Source: Mucilaginibacter sp. SG564 (GTDB lineage Bacteria; Bacteroidota; Bacteroidia; Sphingobacteriales; Sphingobacteriaceae). Taken from it: 64,000 nt of DNA. Positions within the stretch are counted from its first letter, which is position 1. Each line of letters starts with the position of its first letter. Position numbers and translations under genes: made by a program. Positions 45,444-54,062 of the stretch are shown here, in pieces. The notes beneath the pieces are model-generated. The model was given only the letters and a program-made list of their open reading frames with translations. It ran no database searches and had not been told where the DNA came from. The stretch is taken from the NCBI RefSeq assembly GCF_013149275.1, contig NZ_JABGNA010000001.1, positions 1,116,001-1,180,000 of the forward strand, written 5' to 3'.

Positions 45444-45526
45444 TTGTCATTCTGAGCGCAGCGAAGAATCTATTATACGATAGAAATGCCGCTGAATAGA
45501 TCCTTCGCTGCGCTCAGGATGACAAA
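45444..45526. repeat. Extragenic palindrome, TGTCATTCTGAGCGCAGCG type
   Basis: The arms TTGTCATTCTGAGCGCAGCG (45444-45463) and CGCTGCGCTCAGGATGACAA (45506-45525) form a nearly perfect inverted repeat around a TACGATAGAAATGCC middle. It lies in the convergent gap between fbp and pckA. It belongs to the same family as the copies at 590, 18066, 18302 and 24425. Confidence 0.82.
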
Positions 45527-45552
45527 CCATATTAAAGAGAAACATTAAACCA

Positions 45553-45582
45553 AAAGACCCGGCAATTTGCCGGGTCTTTGTT
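45553..45582. terminator. Bidirectional terminator between fbp and pckA
   Basis: AAAGACCCGGCAA (45553-45565) and TTGCCGGGTCTTT (45567-45579) form a perfect 13-base stem with flanking A and T runs, between two convergent genes. Confidence 0.87.
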
Positions 45583-45609
45583 ATTTGAAAAACGAAACAC
45601 AATTATTTA

Positions 45610-47208
45610 TTATCCAACAGCTGTAATGTTGGGACCAACAGAGCAAAGCATTCCATCAGAAAAGCCCTTATACTGGCTGCAGTTTTTACGGAAAAGTTCA
45701 GCCAGGTGACTAGCTGTTTCCTCGTAATCATAAGAGTCGGCCCAGGTATTTGCGGGGTTCAGTATCTGCGATGGCACACCGGGACAGCTTTCCGGTATCA
45801 TTAGATCAAAAATGGGTAGCTTTTGATAACTTACGTCATTCAGTTGACCTTTGAGTGCGGCCTTGATCATAGCGCGAGTATAACTCAGCTTAATACGTTC
45901 GCCTGTACCGTATGATCCTCCTGTCCAGCCGGTATTCACCAGCCAAACATTCAGTGGGTACTTATCCAGTTTTTCGCCCAGCATTTCGGCGTATTTAGTG
46001 GGATGTAAGGGCAGAAATGCCCTGCCAAAACAAGCAGAGAAAGTAGCCTCGGGCTCATTAATACCATATTCTGTTCCGGCAATTTTAGCCGTATAGCCCG
46101 AAAGAAAATAATACATGGCCTGCTCCTTAGTCAATTTAGAAATTGGAGGCAGCTCGCCAAAAGCATCGGCCGTAAGGAAAAATATATTCTTCGGGATATC
46201 ACCGATTGCCGGTTCTATCGCGTTGCTGATAAAATGCATCGGATACGAAAGACGGATATTCTCTGTCTTGGACAGGTTATCAAAGTCAACCGTTTTTGAC
46301 CAGGGTTTAAAACAAATATTTTCCAGAAGCGCGCCAGACTGCATCGCATGATATATCTGCGGCTCTTTTTCGGCGGTCAGTCCGGCTATTTTAGCATAAC
46401 AGCCCCCTTCAAAGTTAAATACCGAATTTTCGCCCCAGCCATGCTCATCATCGCCAATCAGCTGTCGGTCAGGATCAGCAGAGAGTGTGGTTTTCCCGGT
46501 ACCCGATAAACCAAAAAAGATGGCCGTATCACCATCCACACCTTTATTAGCGGCACAATGCATGGGCAAAATGTTTTGGCGAGGTAAAAGGAAATTCAAC
46601 ACGGCAAATACCGCTTTTTTGATCTCGCCGGTGTAACCCGTCCCTCCTATCAGGATAATTTTTCGGGTAAAGTTGATGATTGAAAAATTATGCTGACGGG
46701 TACCATCCACAGCCGGATCGGCCTTAAAGCCAGGCGCTGACACGATCGTCCATTCCGGATTAATAACCCCATCCGGACGCAGGAACAGGTTATAGGCAAA
46801 CAGATTTTGACTGGCTGTTTCGGTAATCACGCGTAAGGTAAGGCGACTATCTTTTTCGGCACAGACCATAGCATCACGTACAAAAACAGGTTTGTTATAC
46901 AGGTAAGCCATCACCTTAGTGTACAGACTATCAAACACTTCCACATCCACCGAGATATTAATATCACCCCACCAAACGGTATCTTTTGTCACACTGTCCA
47001 TTACAATAAAACGATCTTTTGGCGAGCGGCCGGTAAACTCACCGGTGTCGATAGCTAACACTTCATGATCAGTTAAATAGCCTTCTTTGCGTTCCAGGGC
47101 GACTTTTATCAAATCATCCGGTGATAATTGATAGTGAATTTCCTGGGCCTTGTTCAGCTCAGGAAATTCCGTTTGTAAGCTTGTTTTTTTATCAGTGATT
47201 TGTCCCAT
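45610..47208 (-). CDS. pckA: Phosphoenolpyruvate carboxykinase (ATP)
   Basis: A 532-residue cytoplasmic enzyme that makes phosphoenolpyruvate from oxaloacetate with ATP. Family motifs are present: GEFTGRSPKDRFIV (about 51), FFGLSGTGKTTLSADPDR (about 236-250), GDDEHGWGE and NTGWTGGSYGTGERI. The length matches ATP-type PckA (about 530-540). The start ATG at 47208 is followed by MGQITDKKTSL, and a TAGTTTTG promoter element lies 30 bases upstream. It is convergent with fbp, which suggests related physiology but separate promoters. Confidence 0.97.
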   Translation of the reverse strand: MGQITDKKTSLQTEFPELNKAQEIHYQLSPDDLIKVALERKEGYLTDHEVLAIDTGEFTGRSPKDRFIVMDSVTKDTVWWGDINISVDVEVFDSLYTKVMAYLYNKPVFVRDAMVCAEKDSRLTLRVITETASQNLFAYNLFLRPDGVINPEWTIVSAPGFKADPAVDGTRQHNFSIINFTRKIILIGGTGYTGEIKKAVFAVLNFLLPRQNILPMHCAANKGVDGDTAIFFGLSGTGKTTLSADPDRQLIGDDEHGWGENSVFNFEGGCYAKIAGLTAEKEPQIYHAMQSGALLENICFKPWSKTVDFDNLSKTENIRLSYPMHFISNAIEPAIGDIPKNIFFLTADAFGELPPISKLTKEQAMYYFLSGYTAKIAGTEYGINEPEATFSACFGRAFLPLHPTKYAEMLGEKLDKYPLNVWLVNTGWTGGSYGTGERIKLSYTRAMIKAALKGQLNDVSYQKLPIFDLMIPESCPGVPSQILNPANTWADSYDYEETASHLAELFRKNCSQYKGFSDGMLCSVGPNITAVG

Positions 47209-47237
47209 ATCACATTAATTTTGTTATTGGTTTGGGG

Positions 47238-47245
47238 CAAAACTA
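47238..47245 (-). promoter_or_regulatory. Bacteroidota -7 promoter element TAGTTTTG before pckA
   Basis: Read on the minus strand, TAGTTTTG fits TAnnTTTG and lies 30 bases before the pckA ATG. A -33 element was not clear. Confidence 0.5.
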
Positions 47246-47330
47246 AGACTACAAAGACGCAATTCAAAATATATAATAGCTGATAATCAAATAGTTGTAT
47301 TCAATACACTAAGATAATTCAACCTACTAA

Positions 47331-47594
47331 TCAGGGGGTTATCAGCAAATTCAGCAAGGAATTATTTCCGAAATATTTATACATGTAATATTGACAGAAA
47401 TAGGTCAAAAATGGCCATTTTCGTGAATTTTTAATATTTCCGTCCTTTTTATAAGCTAGTTCATACGTCATCGCTTGAGCTATAATAACGGCGAGCGTCC
47501 CGGTGATACCAGTATACCCCCAATACAACGCAGCCACCGACCAGCCGATGAGCTGGCATTTCCAATAAAGGGATAGAGATAGCTTTTTTTTCAA
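47331..47594 (-). CDS. Short membrane-type ORF, possible remnant of a histidine kinase N-terminus
   Basis: An 87-residue frame from a TTG at 47594. It starts KKKLSLSLYWKCQLIGWSVA, which resembles the first membrane helix of LytS-type sensor kinases in Sphingobacteriaceae. No kinase domain follows and the frame soon becomes polar and ends. It may be a decayed fragment or a small membrane protein. There is no ATG start and the neighbouring gaps are AT-rich, so coding status is doubtful. Confidence 0.35.
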   Translation of the reverse strand: MKKKLSLSLYWKCQLIGWSVAALYWGYTGITGTLAVIIAQAMTYELAYKKDGNIKNSRKWPFLTYFCQYYMYKYFGNNSLLNLLITP

Positions 47595-47863
47595 TTTGGC
47601 TTTTATTTATTACCCAAAGCAGCAAAATCTATCCGCAACAAAAAAATAAAGTACAGGAACGAGGTATTTTGGGTATAAACGTGTTATAAATCCCTCACAG
47701 CAAACAACATATCTGGTACAGCCTTATCTATCTTCTATACCTGTACTATTTAATAATAATTATTACAAACAGCAACAATAAAATTGATTTATAATTAATT
47801 AACCATAACTATAATGTATTTTTTTGATACAAATCGCTATATTAAACGCAAATCTTATTAACT
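47595..47863. other. AT-rich leader region of the TonB receptor gene
   Basis: About 270 bases of AT-rich sequence with no clear ORF or hairpin. A promoter is expected but no good TAnnTTTG element was found by eye. Confidence 0.35.
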
Positions 47864-50716
47864 ATGAAAATTCTGTACATTAAAACTTCATTATTATTGG
47901 TGTTATTGGCCAGCACTAATATATTATTTGGCCAGGGCATTAAAGGAAAAATAACCGATGCGGCAAACGGCGCAACCATGCCGGGTGTAAGTGTTTCGGT
48001 TGTGGGCACTTCGCAAGGTACTTCGTCAAACGAAAAAGGTGAATACTCCCTCAAAATATCACAGGGCAGTTATCAGCTTAAAGTTTCCTTCATCGGGTAC
48101 GAAACCCAAACCACCAATGTAACCATTACCAGTGGTACCCAGACACTTGATTTTAGCCTCAAACCTTTGAGCAACGCGCTTAATGAGGTGGCGGTAGTTG
48201 GTTCACGATCAACCAAACCGCGCACCAATATCGAATCGCCGGTACCGGTAGATGTGATTTCGGCAAAAGAGATGCGCAGCTTTCCGCAAACGGATATTAC
48301 CCAGGTATTAAATTATATAGCCCCCTCCTTCAGCTCCAACCGGCAAACCGTGGCTGATGGTACCGACCACATCGACCCGGCATCGTTAAGGGGTCTGGGG
48401 CCCGACCAGGTATTGTTACTGGTGAATGGCAAACGGCGCCATACCACCGCTTTGGTAAATATCAATGGCACCTTTGGCCGTGGTACCGTTGGTACCGATA
48501 TGAATTCTATCCCACTCGCTGCTATTGACCACATAGAGGTTTTGCGCGATGGTGCGGCCGCCCAATACGGATCGGACGCTATTGCCGGGGTGATCAATAT
48601 TGTATTGAAGAAAGTTACTCCATTGGTGATATCGTCCAGCTACGGACAGTCGGCCACATCAACAAATGGAAATACCTATACCGATGGCAAAACCTACCAG
48701 ATAGACGGCAGCAAAGGCTGGGACTTGAACGGGAAAGGTTTTGTGAACGTAGCCGCCCAATACCTCGATCGTGGGGCAACCAATCGCGGAGGCCTGGACA
48801 CCCACCCTTTGATCTATTCGGCATTGCCTACTAAAGGAGCCAATGAGTCTGAGGCCGATTTTGAAACCCGTTTTGCGGGCATTAAAGCCGCCGATGACGC
48901 CAAAGCTAAAGCTGATGGCTTTAACCGCGATAATATGATGGTTGGGAACTCCCACTCCAAAAATTTCGGAAGCTTTGCCAACGCCCAATATAGTGTAGCC
49001 GATTGGGCCAGTGTTTACCTCGCAACGGGTTACACACATAAAACAGGGTCGGCAGCAGGATTTATTCGTCTACCAAACCAGTTTACCCAGATCGACGCTA
49101 CTATTTATCCCGATGGTTTTTTGCCCTTTATCAATACTTCTATCAATGATATCTCGGCAAGTGGTGGAATTAAAGGAAAACTCAGCAACTGGACCTATGA
49201 CCTGAGCAATACCTTTGGCGAAAACAACCTGAGCTACACCATTGATCATACCCTGAATGCCTCATTACCGATAGGCACCAGCCCTACTTCATTCAAAGCG
49301 GGTGAACTGATCTTTAAGCAAAACACGGTTAACCTTGATGTTTCGCGCAAGTACGATTTTACCGGTTTCCTTACCTCATTAAATATGGCTTACGGTGCCG
49401 AGTACCGCATTGACAATTATGAAATAAAACCCGGTGAGGAATTATCTTATTCCTTCGGTCAGCCTTCAAAGGGCATCCCGGGCAGATTAGTGGGTACTAC
49501 TCCGGCTGCTGCGGGCGCACAGGTATTTCCAGGCTTTAAGCCCAGCAATGCTATAGACAAATCAAGAAATAACCAAAGTTTATATGCCGACTACGAGGCA
49601 GAATTTGGCCCGCGTGTAATGTTAGAAGCCGCAGGCCGTTATGAGCACTATAGCGACTTTGGTTCAAACTTCTCTTATAAATTCACCGGTAAAGTAAAAG
49701 TGATCGATCAATTGTCCATCCGTGGTGCCATCGCCACAGGTTTCAGGGCTCCGTCATTAGCCCAGCGGTATTTTAATAATGAGAGTACACAGTTTGTGAG
49801 CGGCAACCCTACCCAGGTATTAACCGTGAATAACGACAATCCCATTGTGCGGAAATTTGGCGTGGGATCATTGAAACCTGAAAAATCAAAATCGTATAGC
49901 TTAGGCTTGGCCGGTAAGATTACATCTGGGTTTACATTTACGATAGATGCTTACCAGATAGATATCCGAGACCGTATCGTGTTCTCGAGCCAGTTTACCC
50001 GGGCTACACCCGCCGTGGCCGAGATATTGAATACAGTTGACCCTAACGGCCAGATCAACAGCGTACAGTTTTTCACCAATGCTATCTCCACCCGTACCAA
50101 AGGTTTGGATATTGTTTTGGCCGACAGGATCAGCATCAATTCGGCCAGCACTTTAACACTTTCGGCAGCGGCTAACTTTAACCAGACCAAAGTACGTTCG
50201 ATACAAGGTTCGGACATTATAGAGGGTAATGCGGCCTTAAAGGGCAAACTGTTCGACCGTACGGAGCGCTCGCGTTTTGAATCGTCGGTACCGGCCAGTA
50301 AGATCAATCTGAGCGCTTTGTATAACATCAAAAAGTTCGATTTTTCGTTAAGATCGGTTTATTTCGGCAAGGTAACCTACCTCAATTCGGTTGATCCGAC
50401 CATTCCGACCAATAACCTGCCTTTACAGATGGATCAAACCTACTCCGGCAAATGGGTGACAGATCTGGCGATAAGTTATAAAGTGATCAAACAATTGGGG
50501 GTTACCATAAGCGCCAACAACCTGTTTGATGTTTACCCGGATAAAAACTATATAGACCCACGCGATAATGAGCACAACCTAAGCGGCGATCCCACAAAGA
50601 ATTACACCAATGGTCGTGATAATACGTCAAACGGTCACTTTGTGTATAGCCGCGCCGTATCCCAATTTGGTTTCAACGGCAGGTTTTTATCTGGCAAGGT
50701 GGTTTATACTTTTTAG
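47864..50716 (+). CDS. TonB-dependent receptor with carboxypeptidase-like N-terminal domain
   Basis: A 950-residue outer-membrane receptor. It has a signal peptide (ending NILFGQ), a carboxypeptidase-regulatory-like domain (about 25-100; GIKGKITDAANGATMPGVSV), a TonB box-like EVAVVGSRS (about 110), a plug (LVNGKRRHTTALVN, LRDGAAAQYGSDAIAGVINI) and a barrel ending GKVVYTF. The plug is of the non-SusC type and no susD follows, so it probably takes up a small ligand such as a siderophore or similar compound rather than a glycan. The substrate is unknown. It appears monocistronic and ends at a long inverted repeat. Confidence 0.9.
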   Translation: MKILYIKTSLLLVLLASTNILFGQGIKGKITDAANGATMPGVSVSVVGTSQGTSSNEKGEYSLKISQGSYQLKVSFIGYETQTTNVTITSGTQTLDFSLKPLSNALNEVAVVGSRSTKPRTNIESPVPVDVISAKEMRSFPQTDITQVLNYIAPSFSSNRQTVADGTDHIDPASLRGLGPDQVLLLVNGKRRHTTALVNINGTFGRGTVGTDMNSIPLAAIDHIEVLRDGAAAQYGSDAIAGVINIVLKKVTPLVISSSYGQSATSTNGNTYTDGKTYQIDGSKGWDLNGKGFVNVAAQYLDRGATNRGGLDTHPLIYSALPTKGANESEADFETRFAGIKAADDAKAKADGFNRDNMMVGNSHSKNFGSFANAQYSVADWASVYLATGYTHKTGSAAGFIRLPNQFTQIDATIYPDGFLPFINTSINDISASGGIKGKLSNWTYDLSNTFGENNLSYTIDHTLNASLPIGTSPTSFKAGELIFKQNTVNLDVSRKYDFTGFLTSLNMAYGAEYRIDNYEIKPGEELSYSFGQPSKGIPGRLVGTTPAAAGAQVFPGFKPSNAIDKSRNNQSLYADYEAEFGPRVMLEAAGRYEHYSDFGSNFSYKFTGKVKVIDQLSIRGAIATGFRAPSLAQRYFNNESTQFVSGNPTQVLTVNNDNPIVRKFGVGSLKPEKSKSYSLGLAGKITSGFTFTIDAYQIDIRDRIVFSSQFTRATPAVAEILNTVDPNGQINSVQFFTNAISTRTKGLDIVLADRISINSASTLTLSAAANFNQTKVRSIQGSDIIEGNAALKGKLFDRTERSRFESSVPASKINLSALYNIKKFDFSLRSVYFGKVTYLNSVDPTIPTNNLPLQMDQTYSGKWVTDLAISYKVIKQLGVTISANNLFDVYPDKNYIDPRDNEHNLSGDPTKNYTNGRDNTSNGHFVYSRAVSQFGFNGRFLSGKVVYTF

Positions 50717-50736
50717 CAGAATAAAGACACATTCTG

Positions 50737-50794
50737 GAGACACAAATATGCGTCTCTACATTTTCTTTTCTGTAGAGACGCATATTTGCGTCTC
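50737..50794. terminator. Long inverted repeat acting as likely bidirectional terminator
   Basis: GAGACACAAATATGCGTCTC with TACA (50737-50760) pairs with TGTAGAGACGCATATTTG and CGTCTC (50771-50794) at 23 of 24 positions. Each arm is itself nearly palindromic (GAGACGCATATTTGCGTCTC). T runs flank it. It lies between the convergent TonB receptor and GH43 genes. The GAGACGC palindrome also looks like a dispersed repeat. Confidence 0.72.
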
Positions 50795-50808
50795 TTTTCA
50801 TTTCCCCA

Positions 50809-51795
50809 TTATTTCCCCACCACAGGCCAGCCATTTCGATATTGAACCGGACTGATACACATGACCCGGCCTTTTTCTTTATGGGCTATTTCAATAGCGT
50901 GATAAGCTATAAAACTTTTACCTTTTTCGTCCTGAAATATAGAGTTGTGGCCCGGCGCGGTATAGACTTCGTCTTTTTCCAGTATTACACTGTTCAGAGA
51001 TCCGTTACTTTCTCCCAGGCGGATAAAAGGGCCTTCTGGTTTATCGGCTTTGGCAATCATAACTGCATAATTGGCTTTGGCACCGCAGCAATTATCGCCG
51101 GAGTAATACAGGTAATAAGTGCCCTTATCATAATCGAGCCAGGAACCTTCAACCAGGTTACTGTAGGTTTTGTCCTTACCCGGGTATACAATGGCGGTGG
51201 CGTTCGTGCCCGGTTTAAAAGCCGACCAATCATCCGTCATTTCCTGAACACGTAAAGGTTCAAAATCCGAGCCCCAGTACAAAAAGTGCTTACCCGTTTT
51301 TGGGTCGACAAAACCTTTGGGGTCTATACAATGAAAACTCGATCCGCGCAGCAGCGGTTCACCCTTATCTGTAAATGGGCCCAGCGGGTTGTCAGCATAG
51401 GCAACAGCAAGGCATTTACCGGTCAGTTCATCGGGATCAGCAGAAAAGATCATGACAAACTTTTTTAGCCGGGCATCAAAAAACACATCAGGCGCCCAAA
51501 AGCTTTGTGTGTTTGACGCCCATTTAGGTTTCTGCGGTAATGCATCACCCTCATATTTCCAATGCTCATGATCGGCCGAGGAAGCTACCTGTATATTCAT
51601 CATTTTGCCATTGCTCATCCCTTGGGTAGCATAAGCATAATAGGTATACCCAACGCGAATAACCGTTGGATCGGGAAAATCCCGATCCAATACTACATGA
51701 ATTTTACTTGCAGTTGTTTGCTGTGCATACCCCCTCGTATACAAGCAAACTACGGTTAATAAAAGGAATAGGTATTTAAGCTTTATTTTCATCAT
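50809..51795 (-). CDS. GH43 glycosidase (arabinofuranosidase/arabinanase-type five-bladed propeller)
   Basis: A 328-residue exported enzyme (signal ending GYAQQ). The GH43 catalytic triad is visible: Asp42 in RDFPDPTVI (base), Asp158 in HCIDPKGF (pKa modulator) and Glu216 in LVEGSW (acid). Numbers are from the ATG at 51795; the frame opens at a GTG at 51804, but tandem ATG codons precede the signal peptide. GH43 enzymes cleave alpha-L-arabinofuranosides or beta-xylosides. Neighbouring GH127- and GH93-like genes make arabinofuranose likely. It is the last gene of the utilisation locus. Confidence 0.85.
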   Translation of the reverse strand: MMKIKLKYLFLLLTVVCLYTRGYAQQTTASKIHVVLDRDFPDPTVIRVGYTYYAYATQGMSNGKMMNIQVASSADHEHWKYEGDALPQKPKWASNTQSFWAPDVFFDARLKKFVMIFSADPDELTGKCLAVAYADNPLGPFTDKGEPLLRGSSFHCIDPKGFVDPKTGKHFLYWGSDFEPLRVQEMTDDWSAFKPGTNATAIVYPGKDKTYSNLVEGSWLDYDKGTYYLYYSGDNCCGAKANYAVMIAKADKPEGPFIRLGESNGSLNSVILEKDEVYTAPGHNSIFQDEKGKSFIAYHAIEIAHKEKGRVMCISPVQYRNGWPVVGK

Positions 51796-51828
51796 AATCT
51801 GCACATCTGTAATCTACACATCCACAAA

Positions 51829-52905
51829 TCACTTCCCTCTCCCCGTCAGGTTTTTAATCAGTTCGGTTTCTTCCGGCTTGTAAGGCGATCCATCCTTGCG
51901 AAAAATATCATGGAACCATAGTTTGGGTTCACTGCCATCCGGTATCGGCGTATCCCAGGCATAAATGGTATTGGTTTTGCCCGATACAAAACCCCAGTTA
52001 ATAGCCCCAACATTTTCTTTCTTCAACATGGGCAATACCGTGCTGAACAAACTATTGCGCGGACGCGCCATATACTCGGTACAGATCAACGGGCGACCAT
52101 ACATTTTCAAAAACTGCACTGTTTTTAAATGATCAGCCTCTGGAGTATAATCATGATAGGTGATCACATCCGAATTGGCTACCTGGTACTGGTTCAGGGT
52201 TTCCAACCCCCAGCTCCATACACCCGCGCTTACCGGCTGGCTTGGATTTATAGCTCTTGCCCATTTAAAAACAGATTTTAATAAGGGTAAGGATTTATCG
52301 CCTTTGCCAGAGTTGCCGGGTTCGTTATACAGATCCCATAGTAATATGCGTTTATCGGCTGCAAAACGTTTCAACACGTCTTTTACATATTTTTCGAGCG
52401 CGGGAAAATTGGCGGCATCCTCAGAAGCCGGCTGACCAGGATCCTGCATCCAACCTGAATTATGGATACCCGGCTTTGGCTCGGGTTGTTTCCCTATTTT
52501 GGGTTCCTTATTCCAGCAATCATCAAAAAATACAAACATGGTTTGAATACCGTGCTTGCTGGAAATAGCCAGGTATTGATCCATGCGTTTTTTAAAGCCC
52601 TCGGGATCCTGCTGCCAGGCCAGGTGGTGTAAAAACACACGCATTACATTCATACCTATACCTTGCGCGTAGCCCAACTCTTTGTCGATGGTATTGGGAT
52701 CAAAAGTATCGGCCTGCCACATTTCCAACTGATTGATGGCTGTGCTGGGTATAAAATCGCTACCCACCAACCATTGATGTTTCGCGTACCATGTTTTTGC
52801 CTTTTGTGCCGACCATACCTGTGCCGGAGTCTTTTGCTGTGCCGAAGCCGCCACATGGAGCAGGATGATCGATGCGATGACCAGTAATTTCAGTTTGTTT
52901 TGCAT
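51829..52905 (-). CDS. Exported GH5-like (cellulase-fold) glycosidase
   Basis: A 358-residue exported protein (signal ending AASAQQK) with a TIM barrel of clan A type. LWDLYNEPGN puts a likely acid/base Glu at 195, and LICTEYMAR puts a likely nucleophile Glu at 277. HHDYTPEADH and other motifs fit bacterial proteins annotated as cellulase/1,4-beta-xylanase-like, without clear match to one GH5 subfamily. Specificity is not clear. It lies in the GH operon between the sialidase-fold and GH43 genes, with a 33-base gap to the latter. Confidence 0.72.
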   Translation of the reverse strand: MQNKLKLLVIASIILLHVAASAQQKTPAQVWSAQKAKTWYAKHQWLVGSDFIPSTAINQLEMWQADTFDPNTIDKELGYAQGIGMNVMRVFLHHLAWQQDPEGFKKRMDQYLAISSKHGIQTMFVFFDDCWNKEPKIGKQPEPKPGIHNSGWMQDPGQPASEDAANFPALEKYVKDVLKRFAADKRILLWDLYNEPGNSGKGDKSLPLLKSVFKWARAINPSQPVSAGVWSWGLETLNQYQVANSDVITYHDYTPEADHLKTVQFLKMYGRPLICTEYMARPRNSLFSTVLPMLKKENVGAINWGFVSGKTNTIYAWDTPIPDGSEPKLWFHDIFRKDGSPYKPEETELIKNLTGRGK

Positions 52906-52911
52906 GTGTTA

Positions 52912-54057
52912 TTATTTAATAAGTGCTTTTTTATTGATTAAATGTCCTTTGATCATCCAAATAGCTGTATAATTATTATAAGCATCGGTTGAGGTAAGGG
53001 CGATAATGCTGCCATCGTTAAGTACACATAATGAATTCCATAATCCACGTTTATTTAGTGGGACGTTAAATGGGGTAGCTGTATTCAAAAAATCCCTGCC
53101 CTCACTATTGCCTACAGCTACCTGCATGCAGGCCAACTCCCAGTTGCCGTTCCTGCCAAAAGTGCTCTGGTAGGATAAAACCGTTTGGCCGCCTGGTAAT
53201 TGACGCAGATATGGCGCCCCGGCATAAACGGTATCGGGTAGCCTGGGTGTTAAGGCATAAGTACGTTCAGGATCGTTAGCGCCTACCGTTTTTTGCCAGT
53301 TTTGGCTAAAACTATTACGGATAATGGATGGCTTAAACTGGCGATCTGCATTGTCTTCAATGGAAAACAAGATTTCTTTTGTCCCTTTTAGTATAATGGG
53401 CACGGGCATACCATCCCTGTGACCCGGCGTAAAGGAAACTATCTCTGGTTTTTGAGTCCACGTTAAGCCATTATCAGATGACCGGAAAATAGATATATTT
53501 TGTTCGTTGGAATGTGTATAAACCCCCTCATTAGAGAAGTACAATTGAATTTCGCCGTTGGGCAGCTGTATTTGCACTGGTTCCCAGCAGCCATCCTCGA
53601 ACTGATAGCTGGCCTGGTATATCAACCGTTCATCGCGCCAGGTTTTGCCCTCGTCGTAGCTTTTTTTGGTGCGGATGGCAAAATGTTTAGTGGTATCCCA
53701 ACTATCATTTATTTTATGAGGGCGCGGATTATAAGACACCAGCAACGAATGATCTTTTAATTCCAATATCTCCGGCACAGCCATACTTACACCGCTAATT
53801 GTGGAAGCTATAATCACCGGTTTAAGCCAGGTTTTACCCAGATCATGACTTTGCGTACACTCCACGCCGCCATCGCTTTCATACACGCACAGGAGGTTAC
53901 CATTATGCAGCTGTATCATACGGGCATAGTTGGCGCTCTTGTTACCAGATAGCGGTGCCACTTGTTTTAGCGTCGACTGATCCCACACGAGGCCCATCTG
54001 CCCCATCGACACCAACGGGATAAACAGCAAAATCAACCAGGCGAATGTTTGTTTCAT
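52912..54057 (-). CDS. Exported six-bladed propeller (sialidase fold), possibly GH93-like
   Basis: A 381-residue exported protein (signal MKQTFAWLILLFIPLVSMGQ). It has Asp-box motifs (SHDLGKTW, SSDNGLTW), PEILELKDHSLLVSYNPRPH and CWEPVQIQLPNGEIQLYFSNE. The sialidase fold is shared by several GH families. In this setting (GH43, GH127, arabinose-type enzymes) GH93 exo-arabinanase is more likely than a true sialidase; the FRIP motif typical of GH33 sialidases is absent near the N-terminus. The frame opens upstream at 54084, overlapping the GH43 gene, but the ATG at 54057 starts the signal peptide six bases after the preceding stop. Confidence 0.65.
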   Translation of the reverse strand: MKQTFAWLILLFIPLVSMGQMGLVWDQSTLKQVAPLSGNKSANYARMIQLHNGNLLCVYESDGGVECTQSHDLGKTWLKPVIIASTISGVSMAVPEILELKDHSLLVSYNPRPHKINDSWDTTKHFAIRTKKSYDEGKTWRDERLIYQASYQFEDGCWEPVQIQLPNGEIQLYFSNEGVYTHSNEQNISIFRSSDNGLTWTQKPEIVSFTPGHRDGMPVPIILKGTKEILFSIEDNADRQFKPSIIRNSFSQNWQKTVGANDPERTYALTPRLPDTVYAGAPYLRQLPGGQTVLSYQSTFGRNGNWELACMQVAVGNSEGRDFLNTATPFNVPLNKRGLWNSLCVLNDGSIIALTSTDAYNNYTAIWMIKGHLINKKALIK

Positions 54058-54062
54058 GATCA

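Noticed and set aside
50737..50794. Insertion-sequence end
   Set aside because: No transposase or target duplication is visible; the position between convergent genes fits a terminator/dispersed palindrome.
52912..54057. True sialidase annotation
   Set aside because: Asp boxes alone do not prove it; the locus enzymes point to arabinose-type substrates and the FRIP motif was not seen.
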